A DNA stretch of 64,000 bases, from NCBI RefSeq assembly GCF_012516375.2, contig NZ_CP051204.2, positions 8,299,886-8,363,885 of the forward strand, read 5' to 3'. Each line of letters begins with the position of its first letter. Position 1 is the first letter of the stretch. Shown here one piece after another: positions 24,107 through 32,875 of this stretch. The notes beneath the pieces are model-generated. The model was not told where the DNA came from. It did not search any database and saw only the letters and a list, made by a program, of their open reading frames with translations. This DNA is from Chitinophaga oryzae. GTDB lineage: Bacteria; Bacteroidota; Bacteroidia; Chitinophagales; Chitinophagaceae. Position numbers and translations under genes: made by a program.

Positions 24107-25129
24107 ATGTTACGTTTTCAGCATAGTGAATATTTGTGGGCACTGACGTTGTTACTGGTATTGCAGCTGGCTTTCCTGGGAGTATCCTGGTGGAAACGCC
24201 GCTCCATACGCCGTATAGGTGATCCGGCCCTCGTGGAAAAACTGTTTGCCGGCTATTCCCGTAAACTGTTTGTATTCAAGTTTCTCCTGATTTTCCTGGC
24301 CTTTTTCTTCGGTGTGCTGGGACTTGCCAACCTCCAGAAAGGCAGCCGCATGGAGAAAATCACCCGGAAGGGCGTAGATGTGGTGATAGCGCTCGATGTG
24401 AGTAAAAGTATGCTGGCCAACGACATCCAGCCCGACAGGCTCACCCGCGCCAAACAACTCATCAGCAAACTAATGGACAAGCTGAACAACGATCGCGTAG
24501 GCCTCGTGGTGTTTGCCGGCAATGCTTACCTGCAGATGCCGCTTACCATCGATTATTCCGCCGCTAAAATGTACCTGAGCACCGTCTCCCCGGAGATGAT
24601 CCCCACACAGGGCACCGCTATCGGACAGGCCATCCAGGTGGCCGACGACGCTTTCAACAAAAAAGAACGTAAACACAAAGCACTGGTAGTCATCTCCGAT
24701 GGGGAAGACCATGACGAAACCGCGCTGCAAAAAACCAGGACCGCTTTCGATAACGGCGTGGTTACCAATACCATCGGTATCGGTTCTGTAGCCGGCTCCC
24801 CGCTTCCCGACCCGGAAACAGGCAGCTATAAAAAAGACCGGGAAGGTAATACCGTGATTTCCAAACTCAACGAAAATGAGCTCAAAGGAATCGCCGCTGC
24901 AGGAAAAGGTATCTATCAACACCTGGACAACAATACGGACGATGTGGTGAATTCGCTGGTCAGCAAGATCGACAGCATGGAGCAGAAAGAATTCGGCGAA
25001 AATGTATTCACAGACTATAACAGCTATTTCCAATATTTCCTGGGCATCTGCCTGGCGTTACTGCTGATTGAATTTTTCATACCGGAAGTGCGCCTGCCAC
25101 GCGAGCCCCGGGAAACGGCCGTAGCCTAA
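24107..25129 (+). CDS. BatB/BatA-type von Willebrand factor A membrane protein
   Basis: A 340-residue protein when started at ATG 24107 (MLRFQHSEYLWALTLLLVLQ); the frame is open back to 24050 but the extension looks unnatural. Two membrane segments lie near the N-terminus (9-30 and 55-75) and one near the C-terminus (YFQYFLGICLALLLIEFF). Between them is a VWA domain with a complete MIDAS: DVSKS, the threonine in TQGTAIG, and SDGEDHD. This matches the Bat aerotolerance proteins of Bacteroidota. A TPR protein of BatC type follows after 12 bp. Usual partners such as MoxR, DUF58 and BatD are not adjacent, so the set is reduced here. Its biological role is not settled. Confidence 0.85.
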   Translation: MLRFQHSEYLWALTLLLVLQLAFLGVSWWKRRSIRRIGDPALVEKLFAGYSRKLFVFKFLLIFLAFFFGVLGLANLQKGSRMEKITRKGVDVVIALDVSKSMLANDIQPDRLTRAKQLISKLMDKLNNDRVGLVVFAGNAYLQMPLTIDYSAAKMYLSTVSPEMIPTQGTAIGQAIQVADDAFNKKERKHKALVVISDGEDHDETALQKTRTAFDNGVVTNTIGIGSVAGSPLPDPETGSYKKDREGNTVISKLNENELKGIAAAGKGIYQHLDNNTDDVVNSLVSKIDSMEQKEFGENVFTDYNSYFQYFLGICLALLLIEFFIPEVRLPREPRETAVA

Positions 25130-25141
25130 TTTCAACAGATC

Positions 25142-25927
25142 ATGAACATTACTTTTATAAAACAGGGTTGCTTTATGGCTGCATTGCTGCTTACCGGCGT
25201 TACCGCGCTGGCGCAGAACGGCACCAATAAGTTTATCCGAAAAGGCAATGAACTGTATCAGAAGCAGCTGTTCAGCGACGCAGAGGCCAACTATAAGAAA
25301 GCCCTGGAGCAAAATGCCCAATCAGCCGTAGGCAGTTATAACCTGGGCAATTCCCTCTATCAGCAGAAAAGATTTGACGACGCCCGCACCCAATATGCCA
25401 ACAGCCTGAAAACAGCCGACAACAGCCGGATGAAAGCGGAAGCGGATTACAACATCGGCAACACTTTTATGGAAGCCAAAAAGTGGGAAGAGAGCATCAA
25501 GTCCTACAAGCAGGCACTGAAAATCAACCCGGCCGATGAAGATGCCCGCTACAACCTCGCCTACGCGCAGGCGATGCTGAAAAAACAACAGCAGGACAAC
25601 AAGGACAATAAAGACAACAAGGATAAAAACAAAGACAAGAACAAGGACAAGAACAAAGATCAGCATAAAGACCAGAACAAGGACCAGCAGGATAACGACA
25701 AAAAAGATCAGAATAAAGACCAGCAGGACAAAGACAAAGACAAAAACAAAGACCAGAACAAAGACAAAGACCAGCAGGAACAGCAGAAACCGGAACCACA
25801 GCCCAGCAAAATGAACAAACAGGAAGCAGAAAGGCTGTTACAGGCATTGTCCCAGGAAGAAAAGAAACTGCAGGACAAAGCCAGGAAAATGAAAGGGCAA
25901 CCGGTACCTGTGGAGAAAGACTGGTAA
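25142..25927 (+). CDS. BatC-type TPR protein with low-complexity Lys/Asp/Asn/Gln region
   Basis: A 261-residue secreted or periplasmic protein (signal peptide MNITFIKQGCFMAALLLTGVTALAQ). Residues 27-150 hold three tetratricopeptide repeats (KGNELYQKQLFSDAEANYKK; YNLGNSLYQQKRFDDARTQY; YNIGNTFMEAKKWEESIKSY). From about 150 to 215 the protein is almost only K, D, N and Q, in KDQNKD-type repeats, coded by near-tandem DNA. A short helical tail ends the protein. It is co-transcribed with the VWA gene. The repeat region could vary in length by slippage. Family assignment rests on TPRs plus the BatB neighbour. Confidence 0.82.
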   Translation: MNITFIKQGCFMAALLLTGVTALAQNGTNKFIRKGNELYQKQLFSDAEANYKKALEQNAQSAVGSYNLGNSLYQQKRFDDARTQYANSLKTADNSRMKAEADYNIGNTFMEAKKWEESIKSYKQALKINPADEDARYNLAYAQAMLKKQQQDNKDNKDNKDKNKDKNKDKNKDQHKDQNKDQQDNDKKDQNKDQQDKDKDKNKDQNKDKDQQEQQKPEPQPSKMNKQEAERLLQALSQEEKKLQDKARKMKGQPVPVEKDW

Positions 25928-25952
25928 TCTTCCCGTATACGCAGTAAACAGT

Positions 25953-25990
25953 AAAATCCGGCAGCATCGACGATACTGCCGGATTTTTTT
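25953..25990 (+). terminator. Terminator of the Bat-type pair
   Basis: AAAATCCGGCAG (25953-25964) pairs with CTGCCGGATTTT (25976-25987), a 12-bp stem, followed by more T. Confidence 0.88.
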
Positions 25991-26445
25991 ATCATAAAAA
26001 AACCGGAACATGATTATTCCGGCCATTTTACCTAAACCTACAACAGTTACGCATGGTAACAGTACTTTTTGCCAGTAATAAGGTAAGGGGAAGATGTTCG
26101 CCGCCTGACTGGTTACTCTTTACCTATTTGCCAGCCTAATGGTCTTGTATTCATCTTACATTTCCGGCAAACACCTCCCCGAACTTTAAAACACACTTAT
26201 TTTTAAGCAGTGCGCTTTCACGGCTGCTGGTATTTATTTGTTTTATCGCTGGCATTGACCAGAGGGCTTCCCGCCCATCCGGTCCCCTGTCTTGATTGGG
26301 TGACGGGAAGACTTACAGCACAGTTAACATTTTTAGCATCCTTGCATGATTTCCGGTTCAACGTCAGCGGGTATATAACAATTCAATACACAAAACTAAG
26401 TGCAGACGGAACAATCTACTAGGACAATTCAGCTATTAACTTGGA
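25991..26445. other. Convergent gap without recognised content
   Basis: About 455 bp between the Bat-pair terminator and the end of the AraC gene. I see no credible reading frame, no strong inverted repeat and no member of the A-H repeat family. A frame at 26210 starts with GTG and has no coding character. Confidence 0.5.
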
Positions 26446-27309
26446 CTATTTGAACATTATGTCCCGGAAGTCCTGGGGAGAGATGCCGGCGTTGTTTTTA
26501 AAAAACCGGCTGAAATAGGCAGGATCCTCAAAACCAAGCTCATAGCAGATTTCCTTTACGCTCTTGTGGCTGAAGGCCAGATTTCGTTTGGCTTCCAGGA
26601 CAATGCGGTCGTGCAGCAGTTCCGTGACGGTACGGCCGGTGGTTTCTTTCGTGATTTCATTCAACCGCTTGGGTGTCAGCGCAAAAGCGTTGGCGTAGAA
26701 GGCCACCTGATGTTCACGGGCATAATGTTTTTCCAGCAGGCGGCGGAGCTGGACCACCCGGGAATCGTGATGGAGCGGCCGCATGGTATCGGTAGCGTTG
26801 CGCTTTTTCTCTCTTTCCGCCAGCAACAGGAAGGCGTTGAGGTAATGTTTGACGATGCTGCGGCTGTTGGTGCCCGGCGAGCGGTGTTCCCGGCTCATCA
26901 GGTCTACCAGCCCCAGCAGTGCCGGGGCGGTGTTTTCACCGATATGGATCGGGCCGTAGCCGTGCCAGTTATCGAACAGGTTGGAAAAATCGTACAGCGT
27001 TTCTTTGTCGTGTTTATTGGCAAAATAAAAGCGTTCGGTGAAGAAAATCACATGGCCTTCCCGCTCACAGTCCAGCTGATGCACCTGTCCGGGCCTCAGC
27101 AGGAACAACATATTGTCTTCCATTTCATACCACACAAAATCGACCATATGCCGGCCTTTGGCTTTGGTAAACCATAAGATCTGGAAATGGTGATGCCGGT
27201 GTGGCTGGTGGGTGAAATCAGTAGCAGCCATCCCCAGTGGGGTGATGTTGAACTGTGATTTCAGCGGCCATTCCTGATAGGGGATGTCCAGACTTTTATT
27301 ATTCGACAT
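26446..27309 (-). CDS. AraC family transcriptional regulator
   Basis: A 287-residue regulator from the ATG at 27309 (MSNNKSLDIPYQEWPLKSQF); a longer frame to 27351 is less likely. The N-terminal half is a cupin-like sensing domain with HQPHRHHHFQILWF. The C-terminal half contains two HTH segments, the first around VAFYANAFALTPKRLNEITKE and the second around SVKEICYELGFEDPAYFSRFFKN NAGISPQDFR, the AraC signature. It is divergent from ispG with 128 bp between, but no sign of control of ispG is visible. The inducer is unknown. Confidence 0.9.
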   Translation of the reverse strand: MSNNKSLDIPYQEWPLKSQFNITPLGMAATDFTHQPHRHHHFQILWFTKAKGRHMVDFVWYEMEDNMLFLLRPGQVHQLDCEREGHVIFFTERFYFANKHDKETLYDFSNLFDNWHGYGPIHIGENTAPALLGLVDLMSREHRSPGTNSRSIVKHYLNAFLLLAEREKKRNATDTMRPLHHDSRVVQLRRLLEKHYAREHQVAFYANAFALTPKRLNEITKETTGRTVTELLHDRIVLEAKRNLAFSHKSVKEICYELGFEDPAYFSRFFKNNAGISPQDFRDIMFK

Positions 27310-27407
27310 AAGTAGTTCAAATTTAAGCGAATGGCTTCCTTTTGACGGCACCGTTCGTGGAATTTAATGTAGCTTTAAGGTGTGGGCTAATTGCCCTCCA
27401 GGTTTAT

Positions 27408-27415
27408 TAACTTTG
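27408..27415 (+). promoter_or_regulatory. Putative -7 box of ispG
   Basis: TAACTTTG, a full TAnnTTTG match, 22 bp before the ATG at 27438. Confidence 0.5.
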
Positions 27416-27437
27416 CACCTGCAGAAAACAAAAACGT

Positions 27438-29405
27438 ATGCAGCTTTATTGCAACTCATTAACAGAATATAAGCGACTGGCCACCCTGGAAGTAAAGGTA
27501 GGTGATCTTCTCATTGGCAACTTCAACCCTATCCGCATCCAGACGATGACCACCACCGACACCATGGACACCGCCGGCACCGTAGCCCAGGCCATCCGTT
27601 GTATCGAAGCGGGGGCTGAGCTGGTCCGCATTACCGCCCCCAGCAAAAAGGAGGCGGAGAACCTGTTGCTCATCAAAAACGAACTTCGTCGCCAGGGTTA
27701 CCACACACCGCTGGTAGCAGATATACACTTTACGCCCAATGCAGCCGAAATTGCGGCCCGCATCGTGGAAAAAGTCAGGATCAACCCCGGTAACTACATC
27801 GATAAAAAGAAGTTTGAAACCATCGAGTATACCGATGCCGAATACCTGGAGGAAATAGACCGTATCCGGGAACGTTTCACGCCGTTGGTGAGCATCTGTA
27901 AGGAATACGGTACCGCCATGCGTATCGGCACCAACCACGGCTCCCTGAGCGACCGTATCATGAGCCGCTACGGTGATACGCCCATGGGCATGGTGGAAAG
28001 CGCCATGGAATTCCTGCGTATCGCGGAAGACCTGCAGTACCGTAACATCGTACTGAGCATGAAAGCCAGCAACCCACAGGTGATGGTACAGGCATACCGA
28101 CTGCTGGTGCAAACCATGCACCAGGAGCTGGGTCACTGCTACCCGCTGCACCTCGGTGTTACAGAAGCCGGCGACGGGGAAGACGGCCGTATCAAATCCG
28201 CCATCGGTATCGGCACCCTGCTGGAAGACGGCGTGGGCGACACCATCCGGGTGTCCCTGACAGAAGACCCGGAGTTCGAACTGCCCGTATGCCGAGACAT
28301 CGTAAAACGCTACAGCGGCGCCCGTACGGAAAAACCAGCTACTTCCCGTCCGCTGGACACGCTTCCCTATTCCCCGTTCTCCTACAAACGCAGGGAAAGC
28401 ACCGCCGTAGACAATACCGGCGACAAACAGGTGCCCGTAGTAGTGGCAGACTACCGCAGCCTGGCCACTATACAACCTTCGGACCTTAACGCGATCGGCT
28501 ATACGTACGATGAACCCTCCGATAAATGGAACATCGCCGATGCCGCCGCCGACTATATTTACACCGGTACACAGGTGCCCTCCTTTGCCCTTCCCGGCAC
28601 GTTGCAGGTAGTGGCAGATGCCAGCCTGTGGCAGACGCTGGCCGACAAAGCCGCTTACATACCGTATTTCAGCACGCGCGCCTACCTGGACGCCGTGGCA
28701 GCCGGACAAACCGGTAAAAAGAACTTCGTGGCCGTTGATGCAGACGATCTCGATACCGCCGATATCAATGACCTGCTGAAACAGCTGGGACAGCCCGCTG
28801 CCACCGGCGCCGTTGTCCTGGCCGTTCATGCTACCGGCAGCAACGCCATGGCCAGTATTAGAAGATTCTTCATCCTGCTGACAGCCCAACAGCTGACGGT
28901 ACCAGTGATCATCCACAGCGTGAGTCCGCAGGCCACCGCAGACGAACACCTGATCCATCATGCCACGGAAGCCGGCGCCCTCCTGCTGGACGGCTTCGGC
29001 GACGGCCTCTGGCTGACCAACCAGGACCAGGCACCGGCGCAGGCAGCCCTGCTCAACAATATCGCTTTCGGTATCCTTCAGGCTACCCGCACCCGTATCT
29101 CCAAAACGGAGTATATCTCCTGCCCTTCCTGCGGCCGCACGCTGTTTGACCTCCAGGAAACCACGGCGCGCATCAGGGCGGTCACCCATCACCTGAAAGG
29201 CGTGAAAATCGCTATCATGGGCTGTATCGTCAACGGACCGGGAGAAATGGCTGATGCCGACTTCGGCTATGTGGGCAGCGGTGTCGGAAAAATCACCCTG
29301 TATAAAGGCAAAGAGGTGGTAAAACGCGGCCTGAACAGCGACGTGGCCGTGGACGAACTGATCAGCCTGATCCGTGAAAACGGCATGTGGGTGGACAAGA
29401 ACTGA
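27438..29405 (+). CDS. ispG: 4-hydroxy-3-methylbut-2-enyl-diphosphate synthase, long form
   Basis: IspG (GcpE) converts MEcPP to HMBPP in the non-mevalonate isoprenoid pathway, using a [4Fe-4S] cluster. The 655-residue length is that of the Bacteroidota/plant/Chlamydia type, which has an extra domain between the N-terminal TIM barrel (to about 290) and the C-terminal cluster domain. Cluster cysteines are seen in ISCPSCGRTLFD and in MGCIVNGPGEM. The barrel holds the expected IRIQTMTTTDT, LVRITAPS and VADIHFTP motifs. The inserted domain (about 300-540) is the least conserved part. It stands alone with its own promoter box. Confidence 0.95.
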   Translation: MQLYCNSLTEYKRLATLEVKVGDLLIGNFNPIRIQTMTTTDTMDTAGTVAQAIRCIEAGAELVRITAPSKKEAENLLLIKNELRRQGYHTPLVADIHFTPNAAEIAARIVEKVRINPGNYIDKKKFETIEYTDAEYLEEIDRIRERFTPLVSICKEYGTAMRIGTNHGSLSDRIMSRYGDTPMGMVESAMEFLRIAEDLQYRNIVLSMKASNPQVMVQAYRLLVQTMHQELGHCYPLHLGVTEAGDGEDGRIKSAIGIGTLLEDGVGDTIRVSLTEDPEFELPVCRDIVKRYSGARTEKPATSRPLDTLPYSPFSYKRRESTAVDNTGDKQVPVVVADYRSLATIQPSDLNAIGYTYDEPSDKWNIADAAADYIYTGTQVPSFALPGTLQVVADASLWQTLADKAAYIPYFSTRAYLDAVAAGQTGKKNFVAVDADDLDTADINDLLKQLGQPAATGAVVLAVHATGSNAMASIRRFFILLTAQQLTVPVIIHSVSPQATADEHLIHHATEAGALLLDGFGDGLWLTNQDQAPAQAALLNNIAFGILQATRTRISKTEYISCPSCGRTLFDLQETTARIRAVTHHLKGVKIAIMGCIVNGPGEMADADFGYVGSGVGKITLYKGKEVVKRGLNSDVAVDELISLIRENGMWVDKN

Positions 29406-29483
29406 TTATTAAATGTAGCTTAAAAATAAGGGCAGGCACGTTTATCATGTATAAAAAGCTTAATTTTTGGTAAAACATTTCTT

Positions 29484-29825
29484 ATGAAAAAGTTGCTTAC
29501 AGGTGTGCTGGCGATGTTCATGGGCTTCACTGTTGCCATGGCGCAGGCCCCTGCCACCACCCAAAAAGAAGCTAAAACCAAAGTAAAAACAGAGCAAAAG
29601 GCAGCTAAGAAAGAAGCCGCCACCGCTAAGAAAGATGCCGGTCAACCTGCTGCCCAGGCTTCACCTGCAGCCAAAACAGCGCACCTTACCAAAAGCGGAG
29701 CTCCTGACAAACGTTTCAAAGAAAATAAAGGCGCCTCTGAAACAGCAGGACCGAAAAAGAAAGACGGCACTCCTGACATGCGCTACAAATCAAATAATCC
29801 TGGCGCAGGCAAGAAAAAAGCCTGA
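29484..29825 (+). CDS. Small basic secreted protein with paired GxPDxR(F/Y)K motifs
   Basis: A 113-residue protein with a signal peptide (MKKLLTGVLAMFMGFTVAMAQ) and a mature part dominated by Lys, Ala, Thr and Pro. Two related motifs occur near the C-terminus: SGAPDKRFKENK and DGTPDMRYKSNN. I recall similar motifs in small secreted Bacteroidota proteins but know no function. High positive charge suggests binding to polyanions such as nucleic acid or lipopolysaccharide, as inference only. It has its own terminator. Confidence 0.7.
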   Translation: MKKLLTGVLAMFMGFTVAMAQAPATTQKEAKTKVKTEQKAAKKEAATAKKDAGQPAAQASPAAKTAHLTKSGAPDKRFKENKGASETAGPKKKDGTPDMRYKSNNPGAGKKKA

Positions 29826-29843
29826 TCCATAACATCTCTTCCC

Positions 29844-29887
29844 ATAAGGATTAAGCCGCCTCCCGTGGTTTAATCCTTATTTTTTTA
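29844..29887 (+). terminator. Rho-independent terminator
   Basis: ATAAGGATTAA (29844-29854) pairs with TTAATCCTTAT (29870-29880), followed by seven T. It lies 18 bp after the small basic protein gene. Confidence 0.85.
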
Positions 29888-29939
29888 CCTTTAGCCCCGA
29901 CAACCAACAACTGCCCTCTAAAAACCTTACTTTTATTAC

Positions 29940-30833
29940 ATGTTCGATTTCAGACTCAAAGTATTTCATACCGTTGCGAAGAGGCTCAGTTTCACCAAGG
30001 CCGCAGAAGAATTATACATTTCCCAGCCAGCCGTCACCAAACATATTCATGAGCTGGAGCAACAGCTGGGCATGGCCCTGTTTGAAAGGATCGGCAACCG
30101 TATCAAGCTTACCCGCGCCGGCCAGCTGGTGATGCATCACGCCGAAATTATTTTTACAGACTACCGCAACCTGGAGTATGAAATCAACCAGCTGAAACAC
30201 ACGCAGGGCGGACTGCTTGCCATTGGCGCCAGCACCACCATTGCACAATACCTCATTCCCCCGTTGCTGGCCAAATTCAACCAGCGTTACCCGGACGTGA
30301 AAACGTCGCTTACCAGTGGTAATACGGAGCAGATAGAACAGGCGCTTTTCGAAAAGAGTATTTTACTGGGTATTATCGAAGGCAGTTCCAAAAATCCGCT
30401 GCTGAAATATGTTGAGTTTGCCCGCGATGAAATAGTGCTCATCGGAAACCCACAGCATGCCTACGGCAGCGGCGAGCCGCTTACCGCCGCCGAGTTGCGG
30501 AACATTCCCCTGCTCATGCGGGAACACGGCTCCGGCACACTGGAGGTGATCACCGATGAGCTGAAGCGGCTGAAACTGAAAATTACTGACCTGAACGTAG
30601 CCATGTACATGGGCAGCACGGAGAGCATCAAATCCTACCTGCACCATTCCTCCTGCGCGGCATTTATCTCTTTGCAGGCGGTACAGCGGGAAGTGGAAGC
30701 CGGCGAGTTTGTAGTGCTTCCCATTAAAAATTTCAAGCTGATCAGGAAACTTCACTTTACCTATCTGCAAGGGCTGCAGGACAAGCTGGCGCAGCTTTTC
30801 ATCAAGTTTGCGCGCCAGCACATGACTCCCTGA
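29940..30833 (+). CDS. LysR family transcriptional regulator
   Basis: A 297-residue regulator. Residues 1-60 are the winged HTH (VFHTVAKRLSFTKAAEELYISQPAVTKHIHELEQQLGMALFER), followed by the two-lobed effector domain (LLAIGASTTIAQYLIPPLLAKF onwards). It resembles the CysB/YeiE-like group in general sequence but the effector is not predictable. Its stop TGA (30831-30833) directly touches the stop codon of the convergent acetyltransferase gene at 30834, with no room for a separate terminator. Regulated genes are not apparent. Confidence 0.9.
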   Translation: MFDFRLKVFHTVAKRLSFTKAAEELYISQPAVTKHIHELEQQLGMALFERIGNRIKLTRAGQLVMHHAEIIFTDYRNLEYEINQLKHTQGGLLAIGASTTIAQYLIPPLLAKFNQRYPDVKTSLTSGNTEQIEQALFEKSILLGIIEGSSKNPLLKYVEFARDEIVLIGNPQHAYGSGEPLTAAELRNIPLLMREHGSGTLEVITDELKRLKLKITDLNVAMYMGSTESIKSYLHHSSCAAFISLQAVQREVEAGEFVVLPIKNFKLIRKLHFTYLQGLQDKLAQLFIKFARQHMTP

Positions 30834-31352
30834 TTATAACAGGAAATCTTTTTCCAGCAGTTGCCAGCGAAGCATGTTGTCCTGCATGCCGGTTTGCCGC
30901 ATGCCCAGGCGCTGCAATACTTTCCGGGACGCGCTATTATCCACTGCACATTCAGCTTCGATACTTTTTACGAACGGCTGTTGAAAGGCCCATGTAATTA
31001 ATGCTGTGGCAGCTTCCTGCATATAACCCTGCTTACGGTATGGTGGCAGCAGCGAGTAGCCTATTTCCACCATCCCGTTTTCGTCGGGGCGGCCTTTAAA
31101 GCCGATGTTTCCCAATACGGTTTTGTCTGTTGCGGATACGATCGCCCATAATAACCAGGGGAATGATTTGGGATCATGTTGTAATAGTTCAATCAGGTGC
31201 GGCAACAGCTCTTTCAGTTCAGACATAGGCCATTCCGGCGGAATGTCGGCATTCAGCAGTGTGACCGCCTGCGGGTCCTGCAGATAAATCGCTGTGATCA
31301 GCGGCAGGCGGCAGGGACATACCAGTAAACGGGATGTAGTCAGGGGTAACAT
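30834..31352 (-). CDS. GNAT acetyltransferase, RimJ/RimL-like
   Basis: A 172-residue acetyl-CoA dependent N-acetyltransferase. The start MLPLTTSRLLVCPCRLPLI and the pattern VLGNIGFKGRPDENGMVEIGYSLLP match the RimJ/RimL group. The acetyl-CoA loop is PPYRKQGYMQEA, and the later ECAVDNSASRKVLQRLGM is the expected C-terminal helix motif. The substrate may be a protein N-terminus or a small amine; it is not predictable. It ends back-to-back with the LysR gene. Confidence 0.88.
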   Translation of the reverse strand: MLPLTTSRLLVCPCRLPLITAIYLQDPQAVTLLNADIPPEWPMSELKELLPHLIELLQHDPKSFPWLLWAIVSATDKTVLGNIGFKGRPDENGMVEIGYSLLPPYRKQGYMQEAATALITWAFQQPFVKSIEAECAVDNSASRKVLQRLGMRQTGMQDNMLRWQLLEKDFLL

Positions 31353-31387
31353 ATTCGGATGATTAAAGAAAAAATATCAGGAAACAG

Positions 31388-32143
31388 CTACGGTTTATGC
31401 AGCTGCAGCTGAGACATATCGAGTTCTTCACCGGCTTTCAGGGCATGAATCTGCAGCCGTTCCTGGTCCTGCGTGAGTTCTTTCAGTCGTTGAGGCGTGC
31501 CCGTGAGCGCCGGCATCGTACCGTAATGACAGGGGATCACATGTTTTACTTTCAGCAGGCGGATGGCGGCCGCAGCTTCGAGCGGTCCCATGGTAAAACG
31601 GTCGCCGATCGGCAGGATCGCTATGTCCGGTTCATAGATTTCTCCCAGCAGGGCCATATCGCCGAAAACGGAAGTATCTCCGGAATAATACACTGAGACA
31701 TCGTCGCTCATCCAGATGATAAAGCCGTTGGCCGCGTGGGTATAACCTATTTTTCCGTCCGGCAGCCATACCTGTGCAAAGTGGAAGGCGTTGGTCATGG
31801 TGACTTTTGTTTGCAGGATGGAGACGGTCCCGCCGGCGTTCATCTGTTCGAATACATGTTCCGGCACGCCCTGTTCCTGCAGGAACAGCCGGACGATAGG
31901 ATTGGCGATCACTTTAGGGGAGTGGGACCGGATCAGGTCAATGATTTTACTGTCCAGGTGGTCCCTGTGGCCGTGGGTGATCAGGATCAGGTCAATTTGT
32001 TCCGGGATGGTGTAATCGGCCGGCAGCGCCGGGTTACCGGTAAACCAGGGGTCTACGAGAATGATATGGCCTTCCGGTGTTGTAAGCTGAAAACTGGCAT
32101 GGCCAAGAAACTTGATGTTGGAATGCTGCGTGCTCATATTCAT
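31388..32143 (-). CDS. UPF0173-type metal-dependent hydrolase (metallo-beta-lactamase fold)
   Basis: A 251-residue protein with the metallo-beta-lactamase fold. The metal motif is HGHRDH (THGHRDHLDS), with further ligands likely in FHFAQVW, YYSGDTSVF and PCHYGTMP. The N-terminal KFLGHASFQLTTPEGHIILVDPW is typical of UPF0173/UlaG-like hydrolases. Length is slightly above the common 225-230 residues. The substrate is unknown. It is on the same strand as the acetyltransferase, 35 bp upstream of it, so the two may be co-transcribed. Confidence 0.88.
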   Translation of the reverse strand: MNMSTQHSNIKFLGHASFQLTTPEGHIILVDPWFTGNPALPADYTIPEQIDLILITHGHRDHLDSKIIDLIRSHSPKVIANPIVRLFLQEQGVPEHVFEQMNAGGTVSILQTKVTMTNAFHFAQVWLPDGKIGYTHAANGFIIWMSDDVSVYYSGDTSVFGDMALLGEIYEPDIAILPIGDRFTMGPLEAAAAIRLLKVKHVIPCHYGTMPALTGTPQRLKELTQDQERLQIHALKAGEELDMSQLQLHKP

Positions 32144-32200
32144 CTGGTTTTTTAACCTTATCTAAATATACTATTATCTATGAACACCGGTAAATGAAAA

Positions 32201-32228
32201 ATCCTGCCCGGAGATGGCCGGGCAGGAT
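32201..32228 (-). terminator. Terminator of the downstream-facing lipoprotein gene
   Basis: ATCCTGCCCG (32201-32210) pairs with CGGGCAGGAT (32219-32228), loop of 8 nt. On the minus strand TTTTTCATTT follows. Confidence 0.85.
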
Positions 32229-32253
32229 GTCTTTTTGTATAAAACGATAAAAA

Positions 32254-32745
32254 TTATTTCCGCTGTAAAGTGTAGATGATGGAGGCTGTTTTACCTTCGA
32301 AATTTACATTGGCTCTCCATGTCATGGAGCTGCCGGCTTCTGTACATTCCATCAGGTAGCCGTCTGCTACGTTTTTAGCTTTTACGCCGGAGTACAATTT
32401 TTTGAAACCGAACATGGTAACATTTCCCTGTTTGCTGAGTGTCCAGACAATTTTTTGTGTGGCCGGGCTGCAGCCGTCTGCAGTGGAGGATAATGTATAG
32501 GAACCATTTGCATTATTGTCTGGCAATACCCACTGGCTGCCAATAAAGCATTTGGCATTGGCCTCGTCAAAAACGGTTACTTTGGCGTTTTCGGGAATAC
32601 CTTCATAACGGATGTCTGTCAGTACCCAGTTGCCTTTTACGGCACCTTTGTTAATGTTGGTAGTTACGCCCTGTTTGGGAGAGCAGGAAGTACCCAGGAT
32701 TGCGACCAGAGCCAAAAACAATGCTGCGAATGATAAATTTTTCAT
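32254..32745 (-). CDS. Lipocalin-like lipoprotein
   Basis: A 163-residue lipoprotein started at ATG 32745 (MKNLSFAALFLALVAILGTS), with a lipobox GTSC at about residue 22. The frame runs back to 32841 but the extension lacks coding character. After the lipobox comes KGNWVLTDIRYEG, typical of lipocalin-like/META-type small Bacteroidota lipoproteins, followed by short beta-strand blocks (GSQWVLPDNNANGSYTL; QKIVWTLSKQGNVTMFGF). A beta-barrel fold binding a small hydrophobic molecule is plausible but not shown. It has its own terminator. Confidence 0.8.
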   Translation of the reverse strand: MKNLSFAALFLALVAILGTSCSPKQGVTTNINKGAVKGNWVLTDIRYEGIPENAKVTVFDEANAKCFIGSQWVLPDNNANGSYTLSSTADGCSPATQKIVWTLSKQGNVTMFGFKKLYSGVKAKNVADGYLMECTEAGSSMTWRANVNFEGKTASIIYTLQRK

Positions 32746-32875
32746 GGAATAATAATTTGTATGTTTTAATGCCTTCTCTGCATTCAACAGCTGTACTGCA
32801 ATAAGGTTTAAACAGCCTGAATACTGCGGCAAGTTCAGCATTTACAAGAAACGTACCAAATGAATATGCGAAAGG

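Noticed and set aside
25600..25790. Tandem repeat as CRISPR or non-coding satellite
   Set aside because: The repeat stays in frame within the TPR gene and codes a KDNQ-rich region; no spacer structure.
26210..26422. 70-codon frame in the gap before AraC
   Set aside because: It starts with GTG, has no coding character and no promoter.
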